Source: Candidatus Kaiserbacteria bacterium
GTDB taxonomy: Bacteria > Patescibacteriota > Minisyncoccia > Phycocordibacterales > UBA2100
DNA length: 50,805 bases
Direction: 5' to 3'
Assembly: GCA_019247335.1 (NCBI GenBank)
Contig: JAFAPB010000070.1
Coordinates: 1 to 50,805 of the forward strand
The position numbers were made by a program, and so were the translations under genes. The notes below the pieces were generated by a model that saw only the letters and a program-made list of their open reading frames with translations, ran no database searches and was not told the DNA's origin. Shown here piece after piece: positions 37,533-46,911 of this stretch. The number at the start of each line of letters is the position of its first letter. Positions within the stretch are counted from its first letter, which is position 1.

Positions 37533-38633
37533 ATGCGGATCCTTTATGTCGCAGCAGTCCGCATGCCGACCGAGAAGGCGCACGGGCTCCAGATAATGAA
37601 AATGTGCGAAGCTTATACGCGCCTCGGGCACGAGGTCACGCTCGTCGTGCCTGACCGAGAGAACGTTATCCGCGAAGACCCGTTCGCGTATTACGCGATC
37701 AAAACACGGTTTGGGATCGAGAAATTGCGCGCGCCGGAATTTATTCCGTACGACATGATCACCTATTGGTGGCACCGGCTCGTTTTCGCTTTTGCGGCTT
37801 GGCGATTCACGCGGCAAGCCCGATGTGATGTGATCCACACGCGCGACGAGCTGATCGCGTTGTTTTTGAGCTTCGGGGGGACGCCGTACATCTTCGAGGT
37901 GCACGAAGGCAGATGGAACATGTTGATGCGGCGCGCTGCGCGGAAGGCGCGATCGATGCCGGTACTTACGCACGGGCTCGCCGCTTATTTTGCCGCGCAC
38001 GGCGTCGCGCCGCACAAACTCATGGTCTCGCCGGATGCGGTCGACCTCGGCGACTTCGCACATCCGGAGAGCCGAGAGTCATCGCGCGCGCGGCTCAATC
38101 TGCCGAAGGAGAAAAAGATCGCGCTCTATATCGGACTTATCGATGCATGGAAAGGCACCGACACCTTCTTCGCGGCGTCAGCCCACGTGCCCGACGACAT
38201 TCTGCTCGCGGTGATCGGCGGCAAAGACGATCAGATCGCGCCGCTTAAGACGAAATACCCGAAGGTCCTGTTCCTCGGGTCGCGGCCGTATCGTGAGCTC
38301 GCGAACAATCAGTCGGCGGCGGATGTGCTCGTGCTTCCCAATTCAGGGAAGCACGCGATCTCAAGCCGCGACACCTCGCCCTTGAAACTCTTTACCTATA
38401 TGGCATCGGGGCGGGCGATCGTTGCATCGGATCTGCCGAGCCTGCGCGAAGTGCTTGACGAGCGCACGGCGGAATTCTTCACGCCTGATGACGCCGATTC
38501 GCTCGCGCGCGCGATCGCGCGCGTGCTCGAAAACGCGGCGCATGCCGACTCGCTCGCCCGTGCGGCGCGGGAGAAAGTAACAGCCTACACCTGGGAGGCG
38601 CGTGCGGAGCATATTATCGAGGCGATTTTATAG
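37533..38633 (+). CDS. Glycosyltransferase, GT4-type
   Basis: The 366-aa GT-B protein has AVRMPTEKAHGLQIMKMCEAYTRLGHEVTLVVPD in the N-terminal domain and KKIALYIGLIDAWKGTDTFF, PNSGKHAISSRDTSPLKLFTYMASGRAIVASD in the C-terminal domain. The second glutamate of the usual donor motif is replaced (SPLKLFTYMASG), as in a subset of GT4 enzymes. It closes the plus-strand run and converges with a 6-nt overlap on the minus-strand GT at 38628. Confidence 0.88.
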   Translation: MRILYVAAVRMPTEKAHGLQIMKMCEAYTRLGHEVTLVVPDRENVIREDPFAYYAIKTRFGIEKLRAPEFIPYDMITYWWHRLVFAFAAWRFTRQARCDVIHTRDELIALFLSFGGTPYIFEVHEGRWNMLMRRAARKARSMPVLTHGLAAYFAAHGVAPHKLMVSPDAVDLGDFAHPESRESSRARLNLPKEKKIALYIGLIDAWKGTDTFFAASAHVPDDILLAVIGGKDDQIAPLKTKYPKVLFLGSRPYRELANNQSAADVLVLPNSGKHAISSRDTSPLKLFTYMASGRAIVASDLPSLREVLDERTAEFFTPDDADSLARAIARVLENAAHADSLARAAREKVTAYTWEARAEHIIEAIL

Positions 38634-39761
38634 TGCTCGCGCTTTCGCGAAGCGTTCGAGATCGTCAAGAAAGTCGCGCGCGACGTTCGCGACATCGAAA
38701 ACGCGCGCGCGTTCGATCGCGGCGCGGGCGAGTGCCGCGTGCCGATCGCTCCCGAGCGCTTCTTTGATTTTTGCTGCAAGATCCGCCGCGTCGTTTTTCT
38801 TCATCGTGAGGCCGCCCTCGCCTGCGACCCAGGCCGAGCCGGTGTTTTCCGTGGCGATCACAGGGCAGCCACATGCCATCGCTTCCGCCACGGTGCGGCC
38901 GAAGGGCTCCGGCCACCGGACGGGTTGGAGAAAGACATTCGCGTGCGCATAGAACGAAAGCAATTCCGAGCCGCTTTTCCATCCGTGGAAATGCACGCGA
39001 CCGGGCATGTGCGCCGCTTTTTGCCGCAATGCGCTCTCTTCCGCGCCCGCTCCGACAATATGCGCGTGAATATCTTCAGGAACTTGTACGAGCGCGTCGA
39101 GAATGAGGTCCGCGCCCTTGCCGTGTTCGAGACGACCGACGTAGAGAATGTTGCGCAAACCTGATTCGTACGGATTCGGCAGCGCGGCGCTCGATCGCAG
39201 TATCGACGTCAGATCCATGAATTCCGGCGTGACGACCGAATCGTGCGTCTTGTAGCCCGCGCGTGCGTAGAGCGCCTGCAAGACCGGTGAGTCGAAATAC
39301 ATGCGGTCGATGCCGCGTGCTAAATAGAGCCCGAGCGTGTGTTCCCAGAGCCACCAGCGCGCGATATGGAGGCGGTTTTTGAGCACGTTGGTTTGCGTCT
39401 TGAAATAACCCATGCCGATCGTGAACGTGTTGATATAAGCAAGGACGAGCGCTCGGCGGTTTTTTCTGCCAAAGATGCCTGCGGCCCAGATCAGGGTCGG
39501 CGATGCGATCAGGTGTATATCGCTTTCACTATCTTTTGCCATGAGCCGTGCGACATGGAATTGCAGCGGCAGAAAGCCGCGCGTGAAAATCTCCTGCTCG
39601 AGCTTCATCGGCATATCGATCTCATCGCTGCCGGAGAGAAAGGTCGAAAGCGTCACGTCGTAGCCGCGCGCGAGCATCGCGCGGATCATCAGATCGAGCG
39701 TGCGGTGCGCGCCGCCGCCTGTTTTCGGCTTGAAGCGGAGCGCATAGATATGGATCTTCAT
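38628..39761 (-). CDS. Glycosyltransferase, GT4-type
   Basis: The 377-aa GT-B enzyme opens MKIHIYALRFKPKTGGGAHRTLDLMIRAML, has NILYVGRLEHGKGADLILDAL, HIVGAGAEESALRQ and WPEPFGRTVAEAMACGCPVIATENTGS with an intact E-x7-E. It is the last of three minus-strand genes (capsule-type protein, flippase, GT), each overlapping the next by 4 nt, and probably builds the same glycan that the flippase exports. Confidence 0.92.
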   Translation of the reverse strand: MKIHIYALRFKPKTGGGAHRTLDLMIRAMLARGYDVTLSTFLSGSDEIDMPMKLEQEIFTRGFLPLQFHVARLMAKDSESDIHLIASPTLIWAAGIFGRKNRRALVLAYINTFTIGMGYFKTQTNVLKNRLHIARWWLWEHTLGLYLARGIDRMYFDSPVLQALYARAGYKTHDSVVTPEFMDLTSILRSSAALPNPYESGLRNILYVGRLEHGKGADLILDALVQVPEDIHAHIVGAGAEESALRQKAAHMPGRVHFHGWKSGSELLSFYAHANVFLQPVRWPEPFGRTVAEAMACGCPVIATENTGSAWVAGEGGLTMKKNDAADLAAKIKEALGSDRHAALARAAIERARVFDVANVARDFLDDLERFAKARAL

Positions 39762-41275
39762 ACCGGGCGGACGGCGCGCACCACCGAGCGCGCAAGAAGC
39801 AGCAATGTATCATAGGGACCTTTTTTGAAGAGAATTCCTGCGAGCACGATAATGCCGGCGTAGATCAAGCCGGAGAGCGCGACGAGAAGGATGTACCCGC
39901 TCGTCGCGTTAAAGAACGGATGCGAAAGCAGCGAAAGCGCGAGCGGCACGGGCGCTGCGGAGGCGATCGCGACGACGAGCGCCGTCGAAAGAATGCGCCG
40001 CACGTTGATACCGACTTCCATAATGAGGTAGTAGCCCGTGACGCAGGTAGCGGAGAGGACCGCGGAGAGGAGGGCGTATGCGGCACCGCGTGCGCCGTAT
40101 GGCGGAATAAGCAGCACATACCCGGCGATCGCGACCACGGTGTACACGCTCGTCACGAGCGACTGTATCTTAGGCTTTCCGATTCCGTTGAAAACGGCCG
40201 TCGCGAGCGTGACGGCAAGCGCATTAAAGGTCGCCATGACGACGAGTATCTTCAGGTACGGCGCAAGCGCGATCCAGCCAGGGCCGAGTACGACGAGTAC
40301 GATGCGGGTCCCTGTGAGCCAGATCGCAACGATGTACGGAATCGAGACGAAGCTCAAGATATCGAATGTCTTGTTGATGCCCTCGATGATGTGCGGGCGC
40401 GAATCGCGCACATGGATGTAGGACGTAAAGCTGACCTTATTGATCGCGCTCACCATCGCGGAGGAGGGCGCCTGCGCGAGCGATTTTGCCTTGGTGAACA
40501 CGCCGAGCTCGGCAGCGGAGGCGAAACGGCCGATCAACGCGTCGCCCACGCTCCGCTCGATCTGCTGCAAGACGTCCTGCGCGTAGAGCCACTGCCCGAA
40601 GTGGCGCAGGTCGTCGAGCATGCGGAAGCGGAAATCGAATCGCGGCCGATACGAATGCAGAAAATAGGTCGAGAACGCCATGCACGCGGTCGAAAGAATG
40701 TTGCCGAGAAAAAGCGCCCAGTACGAGTGATAGATGAGCGCGAGCGCGATAGAGAATATCGCGTATGTCGCTTTCGTTATCGTGTCGCGCAGGAAGATCC
40801 GTCGGAAGTCGAAATGCAGGAAAAAATAATTCTGCCCGATGTTGACGAGTCCCTGCATAAGAACGACCGCACCGGCGAAGTAGAGCGCGGTCTGCGCCTC
40901 TTCGATCTTGAAGTAGCGCGCGAGAAACGGAGCGAGCGCGAGCGTGAGTACAAAGATCGAAACTACGCGCAGAATGTTGAAGGTCCAGAGCACATTCAGA
41001 TAGCGGCCCATCGCCTCCTTTTTTTGCAGCGCGCTCGTATCGAGATTGAAGGTCGTGATGCCGTCGATGAACGTCGGGACCAGCAAAATGAGTGACGCGA
41101 TGCCGAATTCTCGCGGCGGAAGGATGCGGGCGAGCGCGAGGAAGGTGCCGAGCACAAAAAGCTGCTGGACGATCGTATTGGTGAGCTGCCAGCGGCCCGC
41201 GGCGATCGAGAGATCGAGTATGCCGCGGCCTTCCAGCTCGTCGTTCATGACCGGCGCATCATCTGCGTTTCTCAT
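39758..41275 (-). CDS. Polysaccharide flippase (Wzx-like, MOP superfamily)
   Basis: The 505-aa integral membrane protein has about 12-14 hydrophobic segments. It has the family features FLALARILPPREFGIASLILLVPTFIDG near the N terminus and the substrate-cavity stretch AELGVFTKAKSLAQAP around residue 240-255, typical of lipid-linked oligosaccharide exporters. It should flip an undecaprenyl-linked repeat unit across the membrane. Its ATG overlaps the stop of the upstream gene and its stop overlaps the next ATG. Confidence 0.9.
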   Translation of the reverse strand: MRNADDAPVMNDELEGRGILDLSIAAGRWQLTNTIVQQLFVLGTFLALARILPPREFGIASLILLVPTFIDGITTFNLDTSALQKKEAMGRYLNVLWTFNILRVVSIFVLTLALAPFLARYFKIEEAQTALYFAGAVVLMQGLVNIGQNYFFLHFDFRRIFLRDTITKATYAIFSIALALIYHSYWALFLGNILSTACMAFSTYFLHSYRPRFDFRFRMLDDLRHFGQWLYAQDVLQQIERSVGDALIGRFASAAELGVFTKAKSLAQAPSSAMVSAINKVSFTSYIHVRDSRPHIIEGINKTFDILSFVSIPYIVAIWLTGTRIVLVVLGPGWIALAPYLKILVVMATFNALAVTLATAVFNGIGKPKIQSLVTSVYTVVAIAGYVLLIPPYGARGAAYALLSAVLSATCVTGYYLIMEVGINVRRILSTALVVAIASAAPVPLALSLLSHPFFNATSGYILLVALSGLIYAGIIVLAGILFKKGPYDTLLLLARSVVRAVRPV

Positions 41276-42777
41276 GCGGTAAGGCCGATCTTCTCGGCGA
41301 GTTTGCGCGAGAGGGCGCGCATGCCGCTGTCTTCGTACGCTTCTTTAAATGGCGCGGAACGATTCCAGAGCGCGCTGAAATCAACGACGACGGAATCTTC
41401 CAAAAGCGCGCTCACGTAATCGACGAGCGTCGCTTCGTCATGCCGCCATTCGGTGAGCTGCTTTTTGACGAGGTAGGGGAATTCTTCAAAGTTGCGGCAG
41501 CGCTCGACGCCCGGCACGTCGTTGAAGAAGACCTCCCCGAAAGTAATGACAGGCTTTTTGAAGAGGATGCTCTCCCACGCGTTCGTGCTCGTGATCGTCA
41601 CCGTGAGGGAGGCCCCGCGCGCAAGATCAAGCCCCGAGACGCTTGGATCGATGAGGCGCACGTTCGGCACCTTGAGCATTTCTTTGTAGTAGCGGCGCGT
41701 GCGGAAGCCGACCATGCCCGGGTGCTCTTTCACATAGAGCAGCATGCCGACGGGAAGCGAGCGCGCCGTCGCGCGGATGAGCTCGAGCTGATTGGTGTAA
41801 TAGGGAGCGAGAAGCAGGGTCGCGATCTCGGGCTCGATGTGAAGAGGATAGTAGGCGAACGGCGTTTTCCAATCGACGGGCGAGAAGAGATCGCTGTAGC
41901 CGTAGAGGCCGCGCACTTTGCGCTTCAATTTATCCCACACCTCCCACCAGATGAAAATATCAGTGTAATCAGCTTGTTTGCGGCGCTTCCAATGATTGAA
42001 GAACGTGCGGATGTGCCATGGTATGCTCCACGCGAGATTTTTGAGCGAAAGAAATCGCAGATTCGCGCCGCGCCCGGTGCGCGAGTAGAAGCCCGGCACG
42101 GCGCTCTCATCGTAGTGCGCGGGCGCGGCGCGAAACGTCGCAAGGAATGTCTCCGCCTCGCTCTTCATCGGTGATGGGCGCCCGCCCCGGATCTCGTCGA
42201 AAAGCTTCTTCACCCAGGTGAACGTCATGTAATTTTCCGAGAACGCGATCCGGTTGCCGATGCGCGCGAATTCCGCGTGGATCGTTTTGATGCCCTTTTT
42301 CTTCGCGAGGTAATAGAGGAGCATGCTCGGTGTCGAACCGATGACCGAGGTTACCAGCACATCCGGCTTCTCCGTATCGAGGAACGCGTCGATCGCTTTG
42401 GCGCAGACCTGCAGTTTGCGCAGCATGTCTTCATAGGAGAGGAGCGCCTCGTCGTGCGGGTACTCGCGGCGCAACTGTCCGCTCATGATGACGCGGTCGA
42501 TATAGAGATACGGCCAGAGATTCGGAATGCCATATTTCTTTTCAAATTCGCGCAAATACTCGAGATCGACCTTTTCATTCCAGAGCGTGTTATGAATGTC
42601 CTCGTCGAGAAGCAGTCCCGTGTAGCGAATGTCGGTCTGCGACTTCAGAAATTCATAGCTCGGTCGCTGGCCGACGAACGCGCAAAACTCGGTTTCCGGC
42701 GCGATTTCCTTGAGGTGACACGCCATAGCGTGGCCGAGCGGTGTAAACCGGCGATGGAGGAAGATACACACCTTCAT
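41272..42777 (-). CDS. Capsule polysaccharide-type GT-B protein
   Basis: The 501-aa protein looks like the KpsS/KpsC-type capsule biosynthesis group: FAYYPLHIEPEIATLLLAP, LYVKEHPGMVGFRTRRYYKEM, and TVTITSTNAWESILFKKPVITFGEVFF, the sugar-nucleotide-binding end of that fold. It carries no membrane segment. Such proteins transfer Kdo or other sugars in capsule initiation, but the exact reaction here is unknown. It is the promoter-proximal gene of the minus-strand trio; TAGTAT ends 6 nt before its ATG. Confidence 0.72.
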   Translation of the reverse strand: MKVCIFLHRRFTPLGHAMACHLKEIAPETEFCAFVGQRPSYEFLKSQTDIRYTGLLLDEDIHNTLWNEKVDLEYLREFEKKYGIPNLWPYLYIDRVIMSGQLRREYPHDEALLSYEDMLRKLQVCAKAIDAFLDTEKPDVLVTSVIGSTPSMLLYYLAKKKGIKTIHAEFARIGNRIAFSENYMTFTWVKKLFDEIRGGRPSPMKSEAETFLATFRAAPAHYDESAVPGFYSRTGRGANLRFLSLKNLAWSIPWHIRTFFNHWKRRKQADYTDIFIWWEVWDKLKRKVRGLYGYSDLFSPVDWKTPFAYYPLHIEPEIATLLLAPYYTNQLELIRATARSLPVGMLLYVKEHPGMVGFRTRRYYKEMLKVPNVRLIDPSVSGLDLARGASLTVTITSTNAWESILFKKPVITFGEVFFNDVPGVERCRNFEEFPYLVKKQLTEWRHDEATLVDYVSALLEDSVVVDFSALWNRSAPFKEAYEDSGMRALSRKLAEKIGLTA

Positions 42778-42783
42778 CGCGTC

Positions 42784-42789
42784 ATACTA
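42784..42789 (-). promoter_or_regulatory. -10 box 6 nt before ATG 42777 (minus strand)
   Basis: TAGTAT on the minus strand ends 6 nt before the capsule-type gene; divergent to the promoter at 42845. Confidence 0.45.
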
Positions 42790-42844
42790 GCGTAGCCGTG
42801 CGGCGGCGTAAATTGGCTCTGTACAAGCTTGGAGCGGTCGGGAG

Positions 42845-42850
42845 TATACT
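42845..42850 (+). promoter_or_regulatory. -10 box 6 nt before ATG 42857
   Basis: TATACT ends exactly 6 nt before the GNAT start codon. Confidence 0.65.
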
Positions 42851-42856
42851 GGCGCC

Positions 42857-43402
42857 ATGAAAGCCGATGTACTCCTCACGGGCGAGCGGATCGACCTCCG
42901 GCCGCTTTCCATAGCGGAGATCGACGGCCCGTACCTTGGCTGGCTGAACGACAGCGAAGTGTGCCGCTATAACTCCCACGGCGAAGTCGAATATACGAAA
43001 GAAATGGCACGGGAGTACGTCGAACGCGTCACCGATTCTCCCGAATATCTCGTCCTCGCGATTCTGACGAAAGCGGGAAAACATATCGGCAATATTTCGC
43101 TGCAGGAGATCAATGCGCGCAATCGTGCCGCTGAATTTGCCATTCTGCTCGGTGATAAAGACTATTGGGGCAAAGGATTCGCCAAAGAGGCGTCGCTCCT
43201 TATCATCCGATACGGATTCGAGCGCCTCGATCTGCATCGCATCTATTGCGGTACCTCGATCGAAAACGCGGCGATGCAGAAGCTCGCGCATTCACTCGGC
43301 TTTCAGGAAGAAGGACGGCGACGCGAGGCGTTTTTCAAGCGCGGCGCATTCACCGACGTCGTCGAATACGGACTCCTTAAAAGCGAATTCCGCGCCGCAT
43401 AA
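42857..43402 (+). CDS. GNAT N-acetyltransferase, RimJ/RimL-like
   Basis: The 181-aa product has the GNAT acetyl-CoA region DKDYWGKGFAKEASLLIIRYGFE and LHRIYCGTSIENAAMQKLAHSLGFQEEGRRREAF, with the family's usual DVVEYGLLK ending. In this context it more likely N-acetylates an amino-sugar nucleotide (PseH-type role) than a protein. It starts the nonulosonic-acid-type gene set and lies 20 nt before the amidotransferase gene. Confidence 0.88.
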   Translation: MKADVLLTGERIDLRPLSIAEIDGPYLGWLNDSEVCRYNSHGEVEYTKEMAREYVERVTDSPEYLVLAILTKAGKHIGNISLQEINARNRAAEFAILLGDKDYWGKGFAKEASLLIIRYGFERLDLHRIYCGTSIENAAMQKLAHSLGFQEEGRRREAFFKRGAFTDVVEYGLLKSEFRAA

Positions 43403-43410
43403 GGTGCGCG

Positions 43411-43416
43411 TATACT
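43411..43416 (+). promoter_or_regulatory. -10 box 6 nt before ATG 43423
   Basis: TATACT ends exactly 6 nt before the amidotransferase start codon. Confidence 0.65.
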
Positions 43417-43422
43417 GCGTCT

Positions 43423-44628
43423 ATGACATCGGGGCCGCTTTTTCCGCACCTCACATACTGCACGCGCTGCTGCATTCCCGAGACGCAAGAAGGCGTCGCC
43501 TTTGACGAGCTCGGCATTTGCCGCGCGTGCCAATCTTCCGAGCAGAAGATCCACATCAACTGGGTCGAACGCGAGGCCGCGCTCCGCAAAATTCTCGACG
43601 ACGCGAAGTCGCGCGCGGGCAACAATTACGACTGCATCATCCCGATTTCCGGCGGGAAGGACAGCACGTATCAGCTGCATGTGCTGACGAAGATCTACGG
43701 CATGAAGCCGCTCGCGGTCACGTTCAGCCACAATTGGTGGTCGGAGAGCGGCTGGTACAACCTCCAGAACTCGCTCGAGACGTTCAACGTCGACCACATG
43801 GTCTTTACGCCGAATCGCGCGCTCATCAACCGGCTCGCAAAAAATTCGGTCGAGAAGATCGGCGACGTCAGCTGGCACGATCATGGCGGCGTGGGATCCT
43901 ACCCCTTGCAGGTCGCGGTGAAATTTAAGATTCCGCTCCTCATCTGGGGCGAATCGCTCGCGGAGAATTCCGGCCGCGCGTCATACCTCGATCCCGTGCA
44001 TAAATTCGACCGTGAGTATTTCATCAGGCAGTCCGCGAAAGTGACGGCGGGCGAGATGGCGTACGACGGCGTGACGGAACGCGACATGTTCCCGTTCACC
44101 GTGCCCTCGCAGGAAGAGATCGATGCGGCGAACGTGTGGGGTATTCACCTCGGCGATTATCTTTTCTGGGACGACGAGCGGCAGACCGAATTTTTGCGCG
44201 ACACGTACGGCTGGAAGGAGACGCAGATGGAGGGCACGTACAAGCGTTACAAGAGCGTCGAGGACGTGATGTCGGGCATGCACGATTTCACCTGCTATTT
44301 GAAGCGCGGCTATGGACGCGCGACCGAGCAGGCGAGTCTCGACGTGCGCAACGGACTCCTGACGCGCGACGAGGCGTTCGCGCTCATCGCCGAGCACGAT
44401 CCGGAAAAGCCGGAAGCGCTCGATTACTATCTCGCGATCACCGGGCAGAGCGAACAGGAATTCTATGCGACGATGGAGAAGATCCGCGTTCCCCAGATGC
44501 GCGGCATTGATATCCCCGTCAAAGAAAAGCATGCAAAAAATGAGGAACGCATCCTCCCGTTTCCGGAGCAGCTCATTCAGAAGTTCAACAAGACCGATTC
44601 GAAGCGTTCCTATTTGAATGATCTATGA
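43423..44628 (+). CDS. N-acetyl sugar amidotransferase (PseA/WbpG-like)
   Basis: The 401-aa product has two CxxC-type clusters (C13/C16 and C33/C36) for zinc and the PP-loop SGGKDST (76-82), with FSHNWWSESGWYNLQNS and HDHGGVGSYPLQVAVKFKIPLLIWGE. This family makes acetimidoyl (acetamidino) groups on nonulosonic acids or lipopolysaccharide sugars by ATP-dependent amidation. Its usual HisH/HisF-type ammonia partners are not adjacent. Instead the stop overlaps the start of an amidase gene, which might supply ammonia. Confidence 0.88.
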   Translation: MTSGPLFPHLTYCTRCCIPETQEGVAFDELGICRACQSSEQKIHINWVEREAALRKILDDAKSRAGNNYDCIIPISGGKDSTYQLHVLTKIYGMKPLAVTFSHNWWSESGWYNLQNSLETFNVDHMVFTPNRALINRLAKNSVEKIGDVSWHDHGGVGSYPLQVAVKFKIPLLIWGESLAENSGRASYLDPVHKFDREYFIRQSAKVTAGEMAYDGVTERDMFPFTVPSQEEIDAANVWGIHLGDYLFWDDERQTEFLRDTYGWKETQMEGTYKRYKSVEDVMSGMHDFTCYLKRGYGRATEQASLDVRNGLLTRDEAFALIAEHDPEKPEALDYYLAITGQSEQEFYATMEKIRVPQMRGIDIPVKEKHAKNEERILPFPEQLIQKFNKTDSKRSYLNDL

Positions 44629-45968
44629 ATCGCATCTTTCTCGATCACCCGATCGGCGAGCTCGTCGCGAAGATCCAGGCGCAAGAATTATCGCCAGACG
44701 ATCTCATGCGCGCCGCGATCGACAATATCGCCGAGATGGACGGGCAATTCCACGCGTGGACGGCGTATCGCGATACGGGCTGGCAGGCGCGAACCACGCC
44801 GATGGACGGCTACGCCGTGCCGGAGAAACTTCTGGACGGAATACCGGTGGGCGTCAAAGACATCTACAACACCGTCGATTTCGCGACCGAAATGGGCTCG
44901 CCGATCTGGAAAGGATTCACGCCCGGGAACGACGCACGCGCCGTCTATCATCTGAAGCGGCAGGGTGCGCAGGTCGCGGGGAAGACCGTCACCGCCGAAT
45001 TCGCGGTGCATGCGCTCGATAAGACGCTCAATCCCTGGGACGTGACGAAGACCCCTGGTACCTCGTCGAGCGGCTCGGCCGTCGCGATCGCGCTCGGGCA
45101 GGTGCCGCTTGCGACCGGCTCGCAGACCGCCGGCTCGATCGTGCGTCCGGCCAGTTTCTGCGGCGTCTACGGTATGAAGCCCTCATTCGGCACGATCCCG
45201 CGCACCGGTACGCTTAAAACGACCGACAGTCTCGACACGCTCGGCTTTTTCACGATTCACGAGGCGGATCTGCGGCGCGGCTTCGATGCCGTGCGCATAC
45301 GCGGACTCGATTACCCGATAAGCAATTCCGCGCTTGCCGATGAATCGCGGCAGAAAAAGCCTACGGATCGCCCGTGGCGCGTCGCGCTCGCAAAAGCGCA
45401 TACATGGCAATACGCGTCCGACTATGCACAGAAAGCGCTCGAAGGGTTTGCAGAGAAGCTGACGAAAAACGGCATCGAGATCACTGAAGCACAATTACCG
45501 AGCGCGCTTGAGCGCAGCCACGAGATTCACGAGACGATCTATAACAAAGCGCTGTCGTATTACTTCAAAGGCGAATACAAGCAGTCGGATTTCGTTTCTC
45601 CGATCATGAACGAACTCATTGCGAAGGGGAACATGATCTCGTCCGAAATCTACAAGCAAGTGCTGCAGGATCAGCTCGACCTCATCCGTGCGATGGATAC
45701 GTTCTTTGCTGATTGCGACGTACTGATATCGCTCTCGACCGCGGGGGAGGCGCCGCCGCGCGAGATCACGGAATCGCCCGACCCCTCGCTCATCTGGACG
45801 CTCGCTCATCTGCCGGTCGTTTCGGTACCGCAATTCAGCTCGCCCGCAAAACTGCCGTTCGGCTTCCAGGCGGCGGCGCGCAAATACAACGATTACTTGC
45901 TCCTCGATTTTCTCGACGAGCTGCGCGAGAAGGGTATGATCCCATCACGCGGCGGTTTATATGAGTGA
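44625..45968 (+). CDS. Amidase signature family enzyme
   Basis: The 447-aa product has the Ser-cisSer-Lys triad: K78 (GVKDIYN), S149 in GTSSSGSAVAIA and S171 in GSQTAGSIVRPASFCG. The usual aspartate of DTGGSIR is replaced by Gln and one Gly by Ala. It hydrolyses an amide to acid and ammonia; its substrate is unknown. The 4-nt overlap with the N-acetyl-sugar amidotransferase and 8-nt overlap with the next oxidoreductase tie it to the sugar pathway, either as ammonia source or as a deacylase. Confidence 0.85.
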   Translation: MNRIFLDHPIGELVAKIQAQELSPDDLMRAAIDNIAEMDGQFHAWTAYRDTGWQARTTPMDGYAVPEKLLDGIPVGVKDIYNTVDFATEMGSPIWKGFTPGNDARAVYHLKRQGAQVAGKTVTAEFAVHALDKTLNPWDVTKTPGTSSSGSAVAIALGQVPLATGSQTAGSIVRPASFCGVYGMKPSFGTIPRTGTLKTTDSLDTLGFFTIHEADLRRGFDAVRIRGLDYPISNSALADESRQKKPTDRPWRVALAKAHTWQYASDYAQKALEGFAEKLTKNGIEITEAQLPSALERSHEIHETIYNKALSYYFKGEYKQSDFVSPIMNELIAKGNMISSEIYKQVLQDQLDLIRAMDTFFADCDVLISLSTAGEAPPREITESPDPSLIWTLAHLPVVSVPQFSSPAKLPFGFQAAARKYNDYLLLDFLDELREKGMIPSRGGLYE

Positions 45969-46902
45969 CACATACACGGTCGGCATCGTGGGAGCGGGGC
46001 GCATGGGCTCGACCTTCGATGCGCCGGGTTCGCCACGCGTCCTCACGCACGCACACGCGTTTTCGAGAAATCCACGGACCCGGTTGATCGGGATCGCGGA
46101 TCTCGATGTGGCCAAGGCGGACCATGAAGCAAGAAAATGGGATACAAACGCGTACGGAGACTTTGCGCGGCTTCTCACGGCGAAGCCCGATATTGTCGTG
46201 ATCGCGACTCCGGATACGGAACATACCCGCATGATCAAAGAGGCCGCGAGCGTGGCGAAACTTATCATCTGCGAGAAGCCCGCTGCGGTGAATAATGCAG
46301 AAGCAGAAGCGTTGAAAGAGTACGAGGGCGCGCCCGTTGTCGTTAATTACCGGCGCCGCTTCGACGAGACGATGATCGCGCTTGCGCGAGAGATTGCCGC
46401 CGGCACGTACGGCACTGTCATCTCCGCATCAGCCATTTATTCCAAAGGACTTTTGCACAGCGGATCGCATATGATCGATCTCGCACGCATGCTCTTCGGC
46501 GAGATAACCAGTGCAAAGGCACTCGCCACGATCAACGATTGGGAAGGCGATGACACGATCGCAGGCTTCGCCGCATTCGAACGGTGCCCGCAGTTTTATC
46601 TCGAAACGGGCGACGAGCGCGCGTATTCCATCTTCGAAATTGATGTCAGGCTCGAGAAGCGCCGCATCAGACTGACGGATGAGGGCATCCGCATGAGCGT
46701 GCAGGAGATCGTGCCCGATCCCGTGTACGACGGCTTTGTCGTCTTGGGCGCTGAAGCAGTGACCGAGACGAAACTCTTGAGCGCAATGGAGAATCTCGCG
46801 CAGCATTCGGTCGATTTCCTCGACGGAAAGACGCCGCTCCGCTCGTCGCTCGCGGAAGCGCTCAAAACGTACGAGGCGTGCATGCGATTCCGTTTCGAGT
46901 AG
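45961..46902 (+). CDS. Gfo/Idh/MocA-family oxidoreductase
   Basis: The 313-aa product has an N-terminal Rossmann motif VGIVGAGRMGS, VVIATPDTEHTRMIKEAA and IICEKPAAVN, the EKP motif with catalytic lysine, then NYRRRFDETM in the C-terminal dimer domain. Family members reduce or oxidise sugars or NDP-sugars with NAD(P)H. It overlaps the amidase gene by 8 nt and its stop overlaps the -10 box of the aminotransferase gene. Confidence 0.88.
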   Translation: MSDTYTVGIVGAGRMGSTFDAPGSPRVLTHAHAFSRNPRTRLIGIADLDVAKADHEARKWDTNAYGDFARLLTAKPDIVVIATPDTEHTRMIKEAASVAKLIICEKPAAVNNAEAEALKEYEGAPVVVNYRRRFDETMIALAREIAAGTYGTVISASAIYSKGLLHSGSHMIDLARMLFGEITSAKALATINDWEGDDTIAGFAAFERCPQFYLETGDERAYSIFEIDVRLEKRRIRLTDEGIRMSVQEIVPDPVYDGFVVLGAEAVTETKLLSAMENLAQHSVDFLDGKTPLRSSLAEALKTYEACMRFRFE

Positions 46903-46905
46903 AAT
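46900..46905 (+). promoter_or_regulatory. -10 box 6 nt before ATG 46912
   Basis: TAGAAT includes the stop codon of the oxidoreductase gene and ends 6 nt before the aminotransferase ATG. Confidence 0.55.
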
Positions 46906-46911
46906 TGCCCC

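Noticed and set aside
39920..41095. 391-codon plus-strand frame opposite the flippase
   Set aside because: Extreme Arg/Glu/Asp composition with no domain; it is the complement of a clear multi-segment membrane protein.
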